A stretch of 8,766 bases of DNA from Syntrophobacterales bacterium (GCA_023229795.1 JALNYP010000112.1:1-8766), one strand, 5' to 3'. Positions 1 to 7,437 are shown, counted from the stretch's first letter. Notes: generated from the sequence alone by a model not told the origin. Numbers and translations are program-made.

Positions 1-1630
1 CATAGCCGATATCCTGCTGGTTGGCTGATAGGCTGCCGCCGCTGAGATTATAAGCGCCGCTGCCGCTTTGGTTGGCCAGGGTGAGGGTATCGCTGACGGT
101 GTTGGTGCCGCCAGAATGGGTGAAAATGCCGGTGCCACCCCAATTACCGACATATACGTTACTGGCCGAGAGGCTGCCGCCCTGGAGATTGTAACTACCG
201 TAACTATCTACGTTATTGGTCAGAAACAGGGCGTAGGCAGCGGTATTGGTGCCACCCGTTTGAGTGAAAGTGCCGCTGCCGGAATTGCCAATATACTCAT
301 TTACCGTCGACAGGGTGCCGCCGCCCAAGGTATAGGTGCCGCTGCCACCGGCCGAAGAGCCAAGGACGATAACGGAGTTGACTATACTGGCTCCTCCGCT
401 CTGGGAAAAAGTGCCGGTGCCGCTTTGGCCCACAATCAAAAAGTTGTCGACCACCAGATTGCCGCTGCTCAGATTATAGGTGCCTCTGCTCCCGCTTTGG
501 TCGGCCAGGGTGAGGTTATCGCTGACGGTATTGCTGCCGCCGGCCTGGGTGAAGGTGCCGCTGCCATAGAGGCCGATATATTCGTTAGTCGCCGCCAGAA
601 CGGGGCTTCCGGTACCGCCGCCCAGGGTGTAGCTGCCGCTGCCGGAGGCATAATAACCCAGGTAGAGGTCGCCGGTGATGGTATTGGTGCCGCCGGTCTG
701 GGTGAAGGCACCCGTTCCGTAGTTGCCGATCCATTCATGCAGAGCCGAGAGGTTCCCGCCGCCCAGGTTATAGGCGCCGCTGGCCCCGGTGCCGTAACCC
801 ATAACCAGGCCATTGCTCATGGCATTGCTGCCGCCGCTCTGGGTAAAAGAGCCGGTGCCGGAGAACCCCACAAATTCATTGGCCGCGGTCAGGCTGCCGT
901 CGCTGAGATTATAGCTGCCGCTGCCGCCGGAGAGACCGTCCAAGCTCAGGCTATTGTTGACCGTGTTGGTCCCGCCGCTCTGGGTGAAGCTACCGGTGCC
1001 GGAGGCGCCGATACTCATGCCCGCCGTCGCGAGGCTGCCGCCTTGCAGGTCATAGGTACCGCTGCTGCCGTTGTTCCCCGCCAGACCCAGCCAATTGCTG
1101 ACGGTGTTGGTCCCCCCCGTTTGGGTGAAGACGCCGGTGCCGGAAAACCCCACGTAAGAGTAGTTGGAAGAAAGATTGCCAAAGCCCAGATTGTAGGCGC
1201 CTCTGCCGGGGGCATAATAACCCAGGATGAGGCTGCTATTAACCCTGACCTCCCCCCCCGTCTGGGTAAAGCTGCCGTTGCCGTACAGGCCAATAGCCTG
1301 GTTATTGGCCGTGAGGCTGCCGGCGCTCTGGGTGAAAGCGCCGGTCCCGCCGTTGCCGATGACCTGCCAATCAGACGACAGGCTGCCGCCCTGGAGGTTA
1401 TAGGCGCCGCTACTGCCGGAGTAGGTTCCGAGAGAGAGTGCGCCGGAAACCAGATTGGTCCCGCCACTCTGGGTGAAGGCGCCCTGGCCTAAAAACCCGA
1501 TGGTCTGTGCGGCTGCAGAGAGGCTACCCCCTTGAAGATTATAAGTGCCTTGGCTTCCGGAATAGTATCCGAGACAGAGTTCACCCGAGACCAAATTGGC
1601 CCCGTTGCTTTGGTTATAAGCCCCCCGGCC
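1..1630 (-). repeat. Tandem 141-bp coding repeats (12 copies visible)
   Basis: Degenerate tandem repeats of about 141 bp encode the 47-residue units of the beta-repeat protein, starting near residue 125. Typical units contain GTGSFTQSGGTNTV followed by GSYNL and IG. Unit 3 (about 1283-1348) is only 22 residues and lacks one of the two coils. Unit 8 has a few extra residues in its second half. The copies have diverged at DNA level, so recent slippage is not obvious. The array continues beyond the left edge. Confidence 0.9.
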
Positions 1631-2002
1631 GATGATACCGATATATTCGTTGGTGGTCTTGAGCAGGCCCCCACTGCTTTGATCCAGGGTCAGGAGGCCG
1701 CTGCCGAAGCCGAAGAGGTACAAGGTTCCCAACTGGGCATTGGGGTTGACGGTATTGCGGTATGACACCGTCGCATCGGCGCCCGACAGCGATTGAGTCA
1801 GATAAACGTCCCCCCCGGCCAGGGGTTGCCCGGCACCTCCTGGTCCGCCGTCAATAAGGCTCCAATTGGCACTGTCGTCCCAATAACCGCCATCGCCTCC
1901 GACCCAATAGGTGTCTTCGGCGGGGCAAGGTCCGGTAAGCGGGAACCATACTAGAACCAGGGCCAATAGAGCGTATCCGATTCGGGAAACTCCGGCTTTC
2001 AT
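1..2002 (-). CDS. Secreted beta-solenoid-like repeat protein (autotransporter-type beta-strand repeats), C-terminus outside window
   Basis: The frame reads without a stop from ATG at 2002 to the window edge, giving 667 codons with the 3' end missing. The start is preceded by GAGGTG (2009-2014) at good spacing. Residues 1-29 form a Sec signal peptide (basic MKAGVSR, hydrophobic core, likely cleavage near CPA-ED). Residues 31-48 carry the Trp/Gly/Asn pattern YWVGGDGGYWDDSANWS, common at the mature N-terminus of large autotransporter or PEP-CTERM-type repeat proteins. From about residue 125 there are 12 units of roughly 47 residues built on G-T-G-x-F-T-Q-S-G-G-T-N and G-x-Y-N-L-x-G-G-x-L-S motifs, each unit about two 23-residue coils. 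This suggests a long right-handed beta-solenoid at the cell surface or secreted. Whether it ends in a beta-barrel, a PEP-CTERM signal or nothing cannot be seen. Its leader carries a c-di-GMP-type riboswitch, so an adhesion or matrix role is inferred. The exact function is unknown. Confidence 0.88.
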   Translation of the reverse strand, partial: MKAGVSRIGYALLALVLVWFPLTGPCPAEDTYWVGGDGGYWDDSANWSLIDGGPGGAGQPLAGGDVYLTQSLSGADATVSYRNTVNPNAQLGTLYLFGFGSGLLTLDQSSGGLLKTTNEYIGIIGRGAYNQSNGANLVSGELCLGYYSGSQGTYNLQGGSLSAAAQTIGFLGQGAFTQSGGTNLVSGALSLGTYSGSSGAYNLQGGSLSSDWQVIGNGGTGAFTQSAGSLTANNQAIGLYGNGSFTQTGGEVRVNSSLILGYYAPGRGAYNLGFGNLSSNYSYVGFSGTGVFTQTGGTNTVSNWLGLAGNNGSSGTYDLQGGSLATAGMSIGASGTGSFTQSGGTNTVNNSLSLDGLSGGSGSYNLSDGSLTAANEFVGFSGTGSFTQSGGSNAMSNGLVMGYGTGASGAYNLGGGNLSALHEWIGNYGTGAFTQTGGTNTITGDLYLGYYASGSGSYTLGGGTGSPVLAATNEYIGLYGSGTFTQAGGSNTVSDNLTLADQSGSRGTYNLSSGNLVVDNFLIVGQSGTGTFSQSGGASIVNSVIVLGSSAGGSGTYTLGGGTLSTVNEYIGNSGSGTFTQTGGTNTAAYALFLTNNVDSYGSYNLQGGSLSASNVYVGNWGGTGIFTHSGGTNTVSDTLTLANQSGSGAYNLSGGSLSANQQDIGY

Positions 2003-2118
2003 GGTTTTCACCTCAAAGGTGTTGCCTTAACCAAGATTTGCGGCGTGACCAAACAACGGATGTTGCTTCCCGGCAGGGAGGCCAACAGCCGGATGGAGGA
2101 AGACTGAGGCTTGACCCT

Positions 2119-2156
2119 AAAAAAAGCAAACGGGCTGCCGCTTACCAGGCAGCCCG
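2119..2156 (-). terminator. Intrinsic terminator forming the expression platform of the riboswitch
   Basis: On the minus strand a 9-bp stem (CGGGCTGCC paired with GGCAGCCCG, 2131-2156) with an 8-base loop TGGTAAGC is followed by GTTTGC-type sequence ending in seven T (to 2119). It lies between the aptamer and the start codon of the beta-repeat gene. The loop holds most of the 3' strand of the aptamer's closing stem (2141-2148), and the 5' arm comes from the conserved 3' end of the aptamer. Terminator and closed aptamer therefore cannot coexist. Confidence 0.88.
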
Positions 2157-2228
2157 GCTATCTCAATACTTCGAGATCCTTAGGCTTTCCGTCCCCGCCT
2201 CGCGGCGGGTTTAGCCTTTTCTGGTAAG
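2141..2228 (-). promoter_or_regulatory. c-di-GMP-I (GEMM-I) riboswitch aptamer, predicted ON switch
   Basis: The minus strand shows the GEMM-I layout in order. The closing stem is CTTACCAG (2228-2221) with CTGGTAAG (2148-2141), 8 bp. Then comes AGGCTAAACC, and a hairpin CCCGCC-GCGA-GGCGGG with a GNRA tetraloop (2194-2209). The conserved GGGGACGGAAAGCC (2196-2183) follows, then CTAAGG and a second hairpin ATCTC/GAGAT (2160-2177) with an 8-base loop, and finally ATAGCCGGGCTGCC. The base aligned with discriminator position 20 of the Vc2 aptamer is G (2215), the intercalating A47 equivalent is at 2188 and the C92 equivalent at 2157. Numbering is aligned from memory of the family. Ligand binding should stabilise the closing stem and prevent the adjacent terminator from folding, so transcription of the beta-repeat gene would turn on. 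The start codon lies about 115 bases beyond the terminator. Confidence 0.9.
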
Positions 2229-2422
2229 ATTACTTTTAAAAAAAGACTAATAAATCAAGAAAAATGTATTTCTTATAAATTTTAATGAAGCCATTAACAC
2301 TTGTTTAATATCTTTCCAAAATTGGCTCGGTGCAGTTGCCACCTGGCCAGGATAGCCCATTATGGCAGCATCAGGTCAGAATTGATTTCTGTCCTGGCTC
2401 TAAAGCCTCAGACGGCAACAGG
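2229..2422. other. Intergenic region upstream of the riboswitch, promoter not resolved
   Basis: There is no gene here. Positions 2229-2310 are strongly AT-rich against a GC-rich background and probably contain the promoter for the riboswitch transcript on the minus strand. Candidate elements are TATAAG near 2272-2277 and TTGATT near 2250-2255, but neither has a convincing partner box, and the second would start transcription inside the closing stem. No clear T-tract terminator follows the lipoprotein gene, so read-through into the riboswitch is possible. Confidence 0.4.
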
Positions 2423-2938
2423 TCATTTAGCGGCCGGCGGCTTGGGAACTTCTTTGGTGGCTTCGGGAGGCCGCGGCGTTTTTGCTTCCCGGATAAGTTG
2501 CGCCACCCGGGAATCCGGGGCCACCGGCTCGATGACCACGATGTGCTGGGCATTGAGGCGCATAAAGTCAGGGCCGTGCCCCTCAACCCCTCGTCTGATC
2601 AGGAGGTGCTTGGTCTCCTTCTTCTGCTGGTCCACCTGGGTCTGCACAAAGAAGACGTCCCGTAACATGGGGAAAGGCGTATTGGTCTCGGTGATCTTGC
2701 CGAAAAAGACTTGGTTATTATCCAGATAAACGGCCTGATATTCCGTGGGAAAGCTGAGATCGCTGCTGCTGCAACTCGTCAGTCCCAGCAACGCAGTGAA
2801 CATCAGCAAGAACATCGCTCCGGTCTTAAAGGTGAAGCGACCAGAGTGATACTTATCCGTGATCATATCGCGGCAGCTTCCGGTATTGTCTCCTGCTGGT
2901 TTTCGGGACCTCTCCGACCATGTGGCAACCCTCAACAT
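2423..2938 (-). CDS. Probable lipoprotein of an uncharacterised family
   Basis: From ATG at 2938 this gives 171 residues. That start has a strong AGGAGAGG site (2942-2949). However, the lipoprotein signal (hydrophobic MFLLMFTALLG followed by lipobox LTSC) then begins about 40 residues in, an unusually long n-region. The alternative ATG at 2866 gives 147 residues with a normal-looking signal (MITDKYHSGRFTFKTG before the core) but only a weak GGAAG site. The lipid-modified Cys would be followed by SSSD, favouring the outer membrane by the +2 rule. The mature core contains YQAVYLDNNQVFFGKI, MLRDVFFVQ, HGPDFMRLNAQHI and EPVAPDSRVAQLI. I recall this pattern from small uncharacterised proteobacterial proteins, but I know of no assigned function. 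The tail is Pro/Lys-rich. It follows the FecR-domain gene on the same strand by about 170 bases. Confidence 0.78.
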   Translation of the reverse strand: MLRVATWSERSRKPAGDNTGSCRDMITDKYHSGRFTFKTGAMFLLMFTALLGLTSCSSSDLSFPTEYQAVYLDNNQVFFGKITETNTPFPMLRDVFFVQTQVDQQKKETKHLLIRRGVEGHGPDFMRLNAQHIVVIEPVAPDSRVAQLIREAKTPRPPEATKEVPKPPAAK

Positions 2939-2941
2939 GAA

Positions 2942-2949
2942 CCTCTCCT
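2942..2949 (-). promoter_or_regulatory. Ribosome binding site deciding the lipoprotein start
   Basis: AGGAGAGG on the minus strand, with its GGAG core six bases before ATG 2938, is the best site near this gene. It supports the long form of the protein. Its first two bases are also part of CCATCAAAG (2956-2948), which is perfectly complementary to CTTTGATGG (3057-3049) in the same transcript. Confidence 0.6.
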
Positions 2950-3056
2950 TTGATGGCAAACTTATTCAGTGACGCAGGATTGGACTTGCCAATATGCCCC
3001 ACAGGTCTGCGATATTTAATGAATAACCCGGGCTCCTGCCTGATTTTCCCATCAAA

Positions 3057-3074
3057 GCGGGGCCGAGACCCCGC
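3057..3074 (-). terminator. Weak intrinsic terminator after the FecR-domain gene
   Basis: A 6-bp GC stem, GCGGGG with CCCCGC and a six-base loop, lies about 36 bases beyond the FecR-protein stop codon. It is followed by only TTTGAT on the minus strand. The short T run suggests partial termination, or just a stabilising 3' hairpin, leaving possible read-through to the lipoprotein gene. Confidence 0.4.
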
Positions 3075-3110
3075 CTCCAAGTTCTTCAGGTAAGAGCGTC
3101 CGCCATCTCA

Positions 3111-6100
3111 TTATTTTGGCGTAACCGTCACCGTGCCGCTCTGACTTGCCGCGACTCCGCTGTGCGAGTTGTTCAGGCCGTTTAAGTTCACGGTCAGCGC
3201 GGGCGGGGTAGTCCCGACGGCCGGCCGGTGGGTGGCCGTCCCCAGGTGCTGCATGGCCCGGGTTCGGCCCCCTATAGTCTTCACGGAATGCATCGAGGCC
3301 ACGCCGGTTTGGGGGCCGTTGGCCGGTCCGCCCACTGCCCCCACGATGGTGGCGCTCATCGGTCCGGTCAGTCCGGGTGCCGCGGTCACGTAGGTGGGGC
3401 TCACCGCGGTGGTGGTCAGGTTCACGTTGGCGTTGATATTCCCTGACATTAAACCAGCGCTGGTTCCCGGCAGCGGCGTGGTGGTGGTCAGGGTGGCTTG
3501 GGTGCTTGGGGGGGTACCGACGGCAGTTTGAGTGGCCGGGCCCGACACCGTTTGCACGAAAGAAGACGTGGTCTGCCCGGAGCCTACCGGGACCGACACC
3601 AGGTTGACCGTAACGTTATCCGCCGCTTGACCGGGACCGTTGGGGACCACGTCCACAAACTGGCCGGTCAGCTTGTTCGTGGGGTCCAGGGTCACCGTCC
3701 CGCTGGTAGAGGCAGTGCCGAGGGTGCCGGTGCCGCTCATCGTCGCCACCCCCCAGCGGTTTTGCCAGGGGGACCCCGCTACCACTCCCTTCACGGACAA
3801 GGTGCCGGACCCGGTGTTGGGGCCGGCTGGAAAGGTGTTTACGGTGGACGCCACGCTGCCGGCCGCACTGCCGGTAACATTGGTGGTGGCTCCGGACATG
3901 GTGTGAGTCCCGGTCAGGGAACCGACATCCTTGATCGCCGCCACGCTAAGAGTGGTCCCGCCAGCGGTGGTGGTGGTGGCAGTCTGGGTGGCGGTGCCGC
4001 TCAAATACTGCTCGAAATAGGTGCCCAACACCTGGGTCCAGGTGCCGGAAGCGGTGCCGGTGGTCGAGCCTTTGGTCCAAGTGCCGTAGTAGTTCCACAC
4101 CAGGGTGCCGTCGGCGGCCATGGTGGCATTCCCCTGATAATTATAGGTCGTGCCCAGGCTGTTGGTGCCGCTGAAGACCATCTGGCCCACCAGGGTCTGG
4201 CCGGCTGTACCGCTGAGGGCGCCGGTCAGGGAGCCGGTGACGCCCGCCCATCCCGGGGTCATTGCCGACAGCGAAGCCCGGGTGCCCAGGTCCTGGGACA
4301 CGAAGTAACCGGTGGTGGCACCGCCGGTATACGAAGTCGGCAGGGGATTGGCGCCGGTCCCGGTTATCGACCCCCAGCCGTAGCCTTCGACGCTGGCCAG
4401 GGTGAAGGGAGTGGTGCCGGTGCTGATCCTGAAACCCTGGTAAATCTCGCTGAAGCTATATAGGGGCGTTTGGGCCAGGCCGGTAGGCAGGGTAGTCGGG
4501 CCGGTGAATGTATTGACCTGAACGGGACCGAAGTTGCTCGGGGCAAAGACGCCGCTCGCCGTAAAGTAACTGCCGCCGTTGCTGAGGCCGACGTTACCGG
4601 GGACGGTCAGATTCAACCCGGATGTGGACGAACCGATGGTAACAGATGCATTCCCGAAATTGGCCCCCAGATAGGAGGTATCCACCACCCCCTCCATTTT
4701 GGACAAGGCCGAGAGGGTCCCGGCATCCGAGGTCAGGGAACCGGAGGACGAGTAAAGATTAAACAGGCCGCTGAACGGACCGGTAGTCCCGCCGTACACC
4801 ATGGAACGGACGCCGCCGGTACCGGTAAGAGTAAGGGTCCCGCTATTTGAAGAAGTTGTGGTTACAGAATACGTGCCCGGCAGCGTTTGGATGAAGTGGT
4901 AGCCCGGATACTGATACAACTCTCCGGAGGCCGTGCCGGTGACACCGCCAAACGCCCAGGTGGCGGCGCCGTTGCTGCCGCCATATTCAAATTTCAGGTT
5001 ACCGCTGCTGTCGAAGGTCACCTTCCCGGTGTAGTTGAAACTGGCGCCGTTCAAGAGGCTGCCGATATAGTTCATGGTGCCGGTGATGGGTTGCCCCAGG
5101 GTGCCGCTGCTCACCGCACCGGAAATCATGACGCTTCCGGGAGTCGTCCCCGAGCCGGTAAACAGAGCGGATCCATAGGAGGAAGTGGGCAAAGAGAACC
5201 CACTGTCGGGAGTCCAGATGCCCTTGTTATCGTAAGAGCCGAACCAGCCATTGAAATACGAGGCCAGGCTGCCGGTGCCGCTGCGATACCCATAACCGTA
5301 ACTATTCGCGGATCCTGGGGCGCCGCTGGAGGCGCCATTGACCATGAAGGCGCCAGTGTAGGTCTCGGTGAAGTTATAGCCGCCGGTGATTGGCGTTACT
5401 GGAGCAGACGTCTGAGTCAGCGTGTAAACGCCGGAGGAGTATTTGCCGTCCTGGTAATCGGTGGTGTGGACCGTGCCGGTCAGCCCCCCGCTGGTGGGCT
5501 CGATAGTGGTCACGATGGGGAGCGTATGATTCGCCCCGGCCCCGAACAGATAGGGGCTGGGTGGAATAGGGAGCGAACTGACAAAACCCGGGTCCTGGTC
5601 CGCGGGTATGATGCTCGCGGCGCCTTGCAGGGTAGTGGAATTAACCACTCCCTGGATAGTCCCCGCCATCGTGTCATATCTCCGGCCCAGATAATTGTAG
5701 TCCCAGCCGGAGGTTTGGCCACCCGTCAAAGCTACGGCATAATTCGTCTCCTCGGTAGTGGTGGCTGCCCCCCAAAGGGTGGTGGTGTTCTGGACGCTAT
5801 ACGGGGAGGTGGAGGTGTGGGATAGAGCGCCGCTCAGGGTCTGAGTGAAGAGAGTGCCGGGCGTATAGGTGGTGGTGCCGGTGGCCGACGCCAACCGGGC
5901 CTGGGAAGTGATAGTGGCGGTGCCGTTGGCGCCGCCATACGTAAAGGTCAACACCCCCGACGGATCGATAGAGACAATGCCGGTGAAACTGATGGTCTGC
6001 CCGAAAGAACTGGTCCCGGTCATGGTGGCGGTGCCCGTCAGGGTTCCGCCCAAAACTCCGGTTACGGTGCCGGTGAGGGTCGAGGTGCTTACGCCGGTAG

Positions 6101-6314
6101 AAGGAGAGGTCGTGGGAAAAAGCGCTCCCTGGACCACGGTGCGAGAGCCGGTGCTGCTGTCGGTAAAGTAACCGGTATAAGTGGCGGGCAGGGCCTGGGC
6201 GCCGTCAGTGGTGACTCCGGTGCGCAGCCCCCAGCCGGTAGAGGTCGTACTGGTGGAAGTGCCAGTGGTGGACGTGCTGGTCCAGGTGGACTGCGTCGTC
6301 TGAGTAAAGGCGTA
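3111..6314 (-). repeat. About seven divergent 150-residue repeats in the FecR-domain protein
   Basis: The opening motif recurs near residues 343 (YAFTQTTQ), 497 (LFTQTLSG), 655 (YNFTETYTG), 815 (HFIQTLPG), 961 (YSFSEIYQG), 1107 (YFEQYLSG) and 1260 (SFVQTVSG). The spacing is 146-160 residues, and the last copy ends at the C-terminus. Odd and even copies differ and alternate. Odd copies carry a GTATMTG/GTMNYIG strand followed by SGxLxFxYGG. Even copies carry a GVV or GAV segment such as IQGVVN, MEGVVD and VKGVVAG. The higher-order period is therefore about 310 residues, or 930 bp. DNA identity between copies is low. Confidence 0.7.
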
Positions 6315-7340
6315 GATCGGTGTCTCCACCGGCGTTACCGGAGTCGTTGTCTCTGCAGGCGTTGCCGGCGGTGTCGTCTCCGTGGTCGGCGTATTCACGG
6401 GCGGGACCGTGACCGTATTCAAAACCGTTAAGGTGGCGTTGCCGGTGCCAGTGGTCAACCCGGTGGGAGCGACGAGGGGCACCGCCGGCGTGCTTGTAGT
6501 GGTGGTGACAACCGGCGTGCCCAGGCCGGAGTCGGGCCCGCCCAGGTTGGCCGTCATTTCAGTGCCACCGCCGCCGCCCGCCCCGCCGCTCGAGCCGCTG
6601 CCGCCACCGGTGCCGCTGCCGGAACCCTGGCTACTCTTCCGGGTCAGCAAACCGCTGCCCATCTGGTTCATGAACTGCTTCTGGTCTTCGGGACTGATGG
6701 TAAAGGGCAAGGTGGGCGGCAAACCCCGGCCCACAGTGGTGCCCTGCATATTTTGCAAGGTCACCCAGTGGCTGCCGCCCCAGGAGAAGGCGATCTTCAA
6801 AGCCCGCCGGTACAGTTGACTTACCTCGGGAAAGATATTGCCCACCTGGGTGACGCCCTCGAAATTCAAGATCGTGGAGGCATTGGGGTGGAGACGGACG
6901 CCGAAATCCGTGCCGCGCACCCCGGTGATGGCGGTGTGGGTCTTGATGACAAAATCCGGTTCCGACACCTTGAACAGCTTATTGACCACGACGTGCGCCA
7001 GTCCCTGAAAGAGATTCAGCACCGCGCTGCGCTTCTGCTTAGCCGGGTCGAACAGATACTCGTCTACCGCCAGCCGGCTTTCCGGGGACAGGGTGATGAC
7101 GCTGTTGTCAATGAAGGTGATCTGGGCTTTGGACAGGGACTTGGTGCGGAGCACGTCCCCGGGCTCCACCCCGTCCTGGAGCTTCACCGGGTTGGCCGGG
7201 AGCTTTCCCCCCTTCAGGAGGTCCACCCGGCCTTCGACCTGGGTAAGACGACCTACCACCTCGGCCGCCGCCAGGTGCGGCATCGCCGGGAGCAAAGCCA
7301 GAACCATGGTCAGACTTGCTAGGAAAGTTTGAAAGCTCAT
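3111..7340 (-). CDS. Giant exported FecR-domain protein with C-terminal Thr/Ser/Gly-rich repeats
   Basis: This is a 1409-residue protein. The ATG at 7340 has AGGAGG four bases upstream (7345-7350), and an in-frame stop lies shortly before it. Residues 1-26 are a signal peptide (hydrophobic core, AAA-EVV cleavage) that lacks the usual basic residues. Residues 28-150 are a FecR domain (PF04773-like): VEGRVDLLKGGK, GVEPGDVLRT, DNSVITLSPESRL and TAITGVRGTDFGV. In iron signalling FecR is an anti-sigma partner with a cytoplasmic part. Here there is no cytoplasmic domain and no sigma factor beside it, so a surface or periplasmic structural role is more likely. Residues 235-262 are a Gly/Ser linker and 265-342 a Thr/Pro-rich stretch. 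Residues 343-1409 fall into about seven repeats of 146-160 residues, each opening with a [YFH]-F-x-[QE]-x-x-x-G motif and predicted beta-rich. The C-terminus ends in TVTVTPK, with no PEP-CTERM, LPXTG or barrel signature. Ligand and anchoring are unknown. Confidence 0.9.
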   Translation of the reverse strand: MSFQTFLASLTMVLALLPAMPHLAAAEVVGRLTQVEGRVDLLKGGKLPANPVKLQDGVEPGDVLRTKSLSKAQITFIDNSVITLSPESRLAVDEYLFDPAKQKRSAVLNLFQGLAHVVVNKLFKVSEPDFVIKTHTAITGVRGTDFGVRLHPNASTILNFEGVTQVGNIFPEVSQLYRRALKIAFSWGGSHWVTLQNMQGTTVGRGLPPTLPFTISPEDQKQFMNQMGSGLLTRKSSQGSGSGTGGGSGSSGGAGGGGGTEMTANLGGPDSGLGTPVVTTTTSTPAVPLVAPTGLTTGTGNATLTVLNTVTVPPVNTPTTETTPPATPAETTTPVTPVETPIYAFTQTTQSTWTSTSTTGTSTSTTSTGWGLRTGVTTDGAQALPATYTGYFTDSSTGSRTVVQGALFPTTSPSTGVSTSTLTGTVTGVLGGTLTGTATMTGTSSFGQTISFTGIVSIDPSGVLTFTYGGANGTATITSQARLASATGTTTYTPGTLFTQTLSGALSHTSTSPYSVQNTTTLWGAATTTEETNYAVALTGGQTSGWDYNYLGRRYDTMAGTIQGVVNSTTLQGAASIIPADQDPGFVSSLPIPPSPYLFGAGANHTLPIVTTIEPTSGGLTGTVHTTDYQDGKYSSGVYTLTQTSAPVTPITGGYNFTETYTGAFMVNGASSGAPGSANSYGYGYRSGTGSLASYFNGWFGSYDNKGIWTPDSGFSLPTSSYGSALFTGSGTTPGSVMISGAVSSGTLGQPITGTMNYIGSLLNGASFNYTGKVTFDSSGNLKFEYGGSNGAATWAFGGVTGTASGELYQYPGYHFIQTLPGTYSVTTTSSNSGTLTLTGTGGVRSMVYGGTTGPFSGLFNLYSSSGSLTSDAGTLSALSKMEGVVDTSYLGANFGNASVTIGSSTSGLNLTVPGNVGLSNGGSYFTASGVFAPSNFGPVQVNTFTGPTTLPTGLAQTPLYSFSEIYQGFRISTGTTPFTLASVEGYGWGSITGTGANPLPTSYTGGATTGYFVSQDLGTRASLSAMTPGWAGVTGSLTGALSGTAGQTLVGQMVFSGTNSLGTTYNYQGNATMAADGTLVWNYYGTWTKGSTTGTASGTWTQVLGTYFEQYLSGTATQTATTTTAGGTTLSVAAIKDVGSLTGTHTMSGATTNVTGSAAGSVASTVNTFPAGPNTGSGTLSVKGVVAGSPWQNRWGVATMSGTGTLGTASTSGTVTLDPTNKLTGQFVDVVPNGPGQAADNVTVNLVSVPVGSGQTTSSFVQTVSGPATQTAVGTPPSTQATLTTTTPLPGTSAGLMSGNINANVNLTTTAVSPTYVTAAPGLTGPMSATIVGAVGGPANGPQTGVASMHSVKTIGGRTRAMQHLGTATHRPAVGTTPPALTVNLNGLNNSHSGVAASQSGTVTVTPK

Positions 7341-7408
7341 ATGGCCTCCTATGTTTCCTCGTAAAACAATTTCAAATTAGTTCTGCTTTATTCTTTTTGT
7401 GAAGAGCT

Positions 7409-7437
7409 TTTATACAAGCATTTTTGAATTAAATTCC
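7409..7437 (-). promoter_or_regulatory. Possible promoter of the FecR-domain gene
   Basis: A good TATAAA (7414-7409) lies about 70 bases upstream of the start codon. The sequence 17 bases further up is GGAATT, a very poor -35 box, and it overlaps the first of three AAATTCC boxes (7431-7437, 7456-7462, and inverted at 7486-7492). If real, this promoter would probably need an activator or another sigma factor. Confidence 0.35.

Noticed and set aside
68..1492. Long plus-strand open frame (474 codons) rich in Gly, Ala and Ile
   Set aside because: It lies antisense to the beta-repeat gene. The repeated GGC, AGC and ACC codons of that gene leave its complement without stops. The frame has no ribosome site or signal peptide, whereas the minus frame has a start site, a signal peptide and coherent repeats.
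1..1630. CRISPR array suggested by regular repeats of about 141 bp
   Set aside because: The repeats are degenerate, in frame and contiguous without unique spacers. They encode protein repeats.
2228..2330. Sigma-54 promoter upstream of the riboswitch
   Set aside because: A TGGC occurs, but no GC element lies at the required spacing.
3498..4463. Long plus-strand open frame within the FecR-domain gene (similarly 4887-5825 and 6753-7322)
   Set aside because: These are compositional shadows of the GC-rich Thr/Gly/Ser codons. They have no recognisable domains, and the FecR frame is clearly coding.
3111..7340. Classical FecR anti-sigma regulator of iron transport
   Set aside because: There is no cytoplasmic N-terminal domain, no adjacent sigma factor or TonB receptor, and the long repeat region is atypical of signalling FecR proteins.
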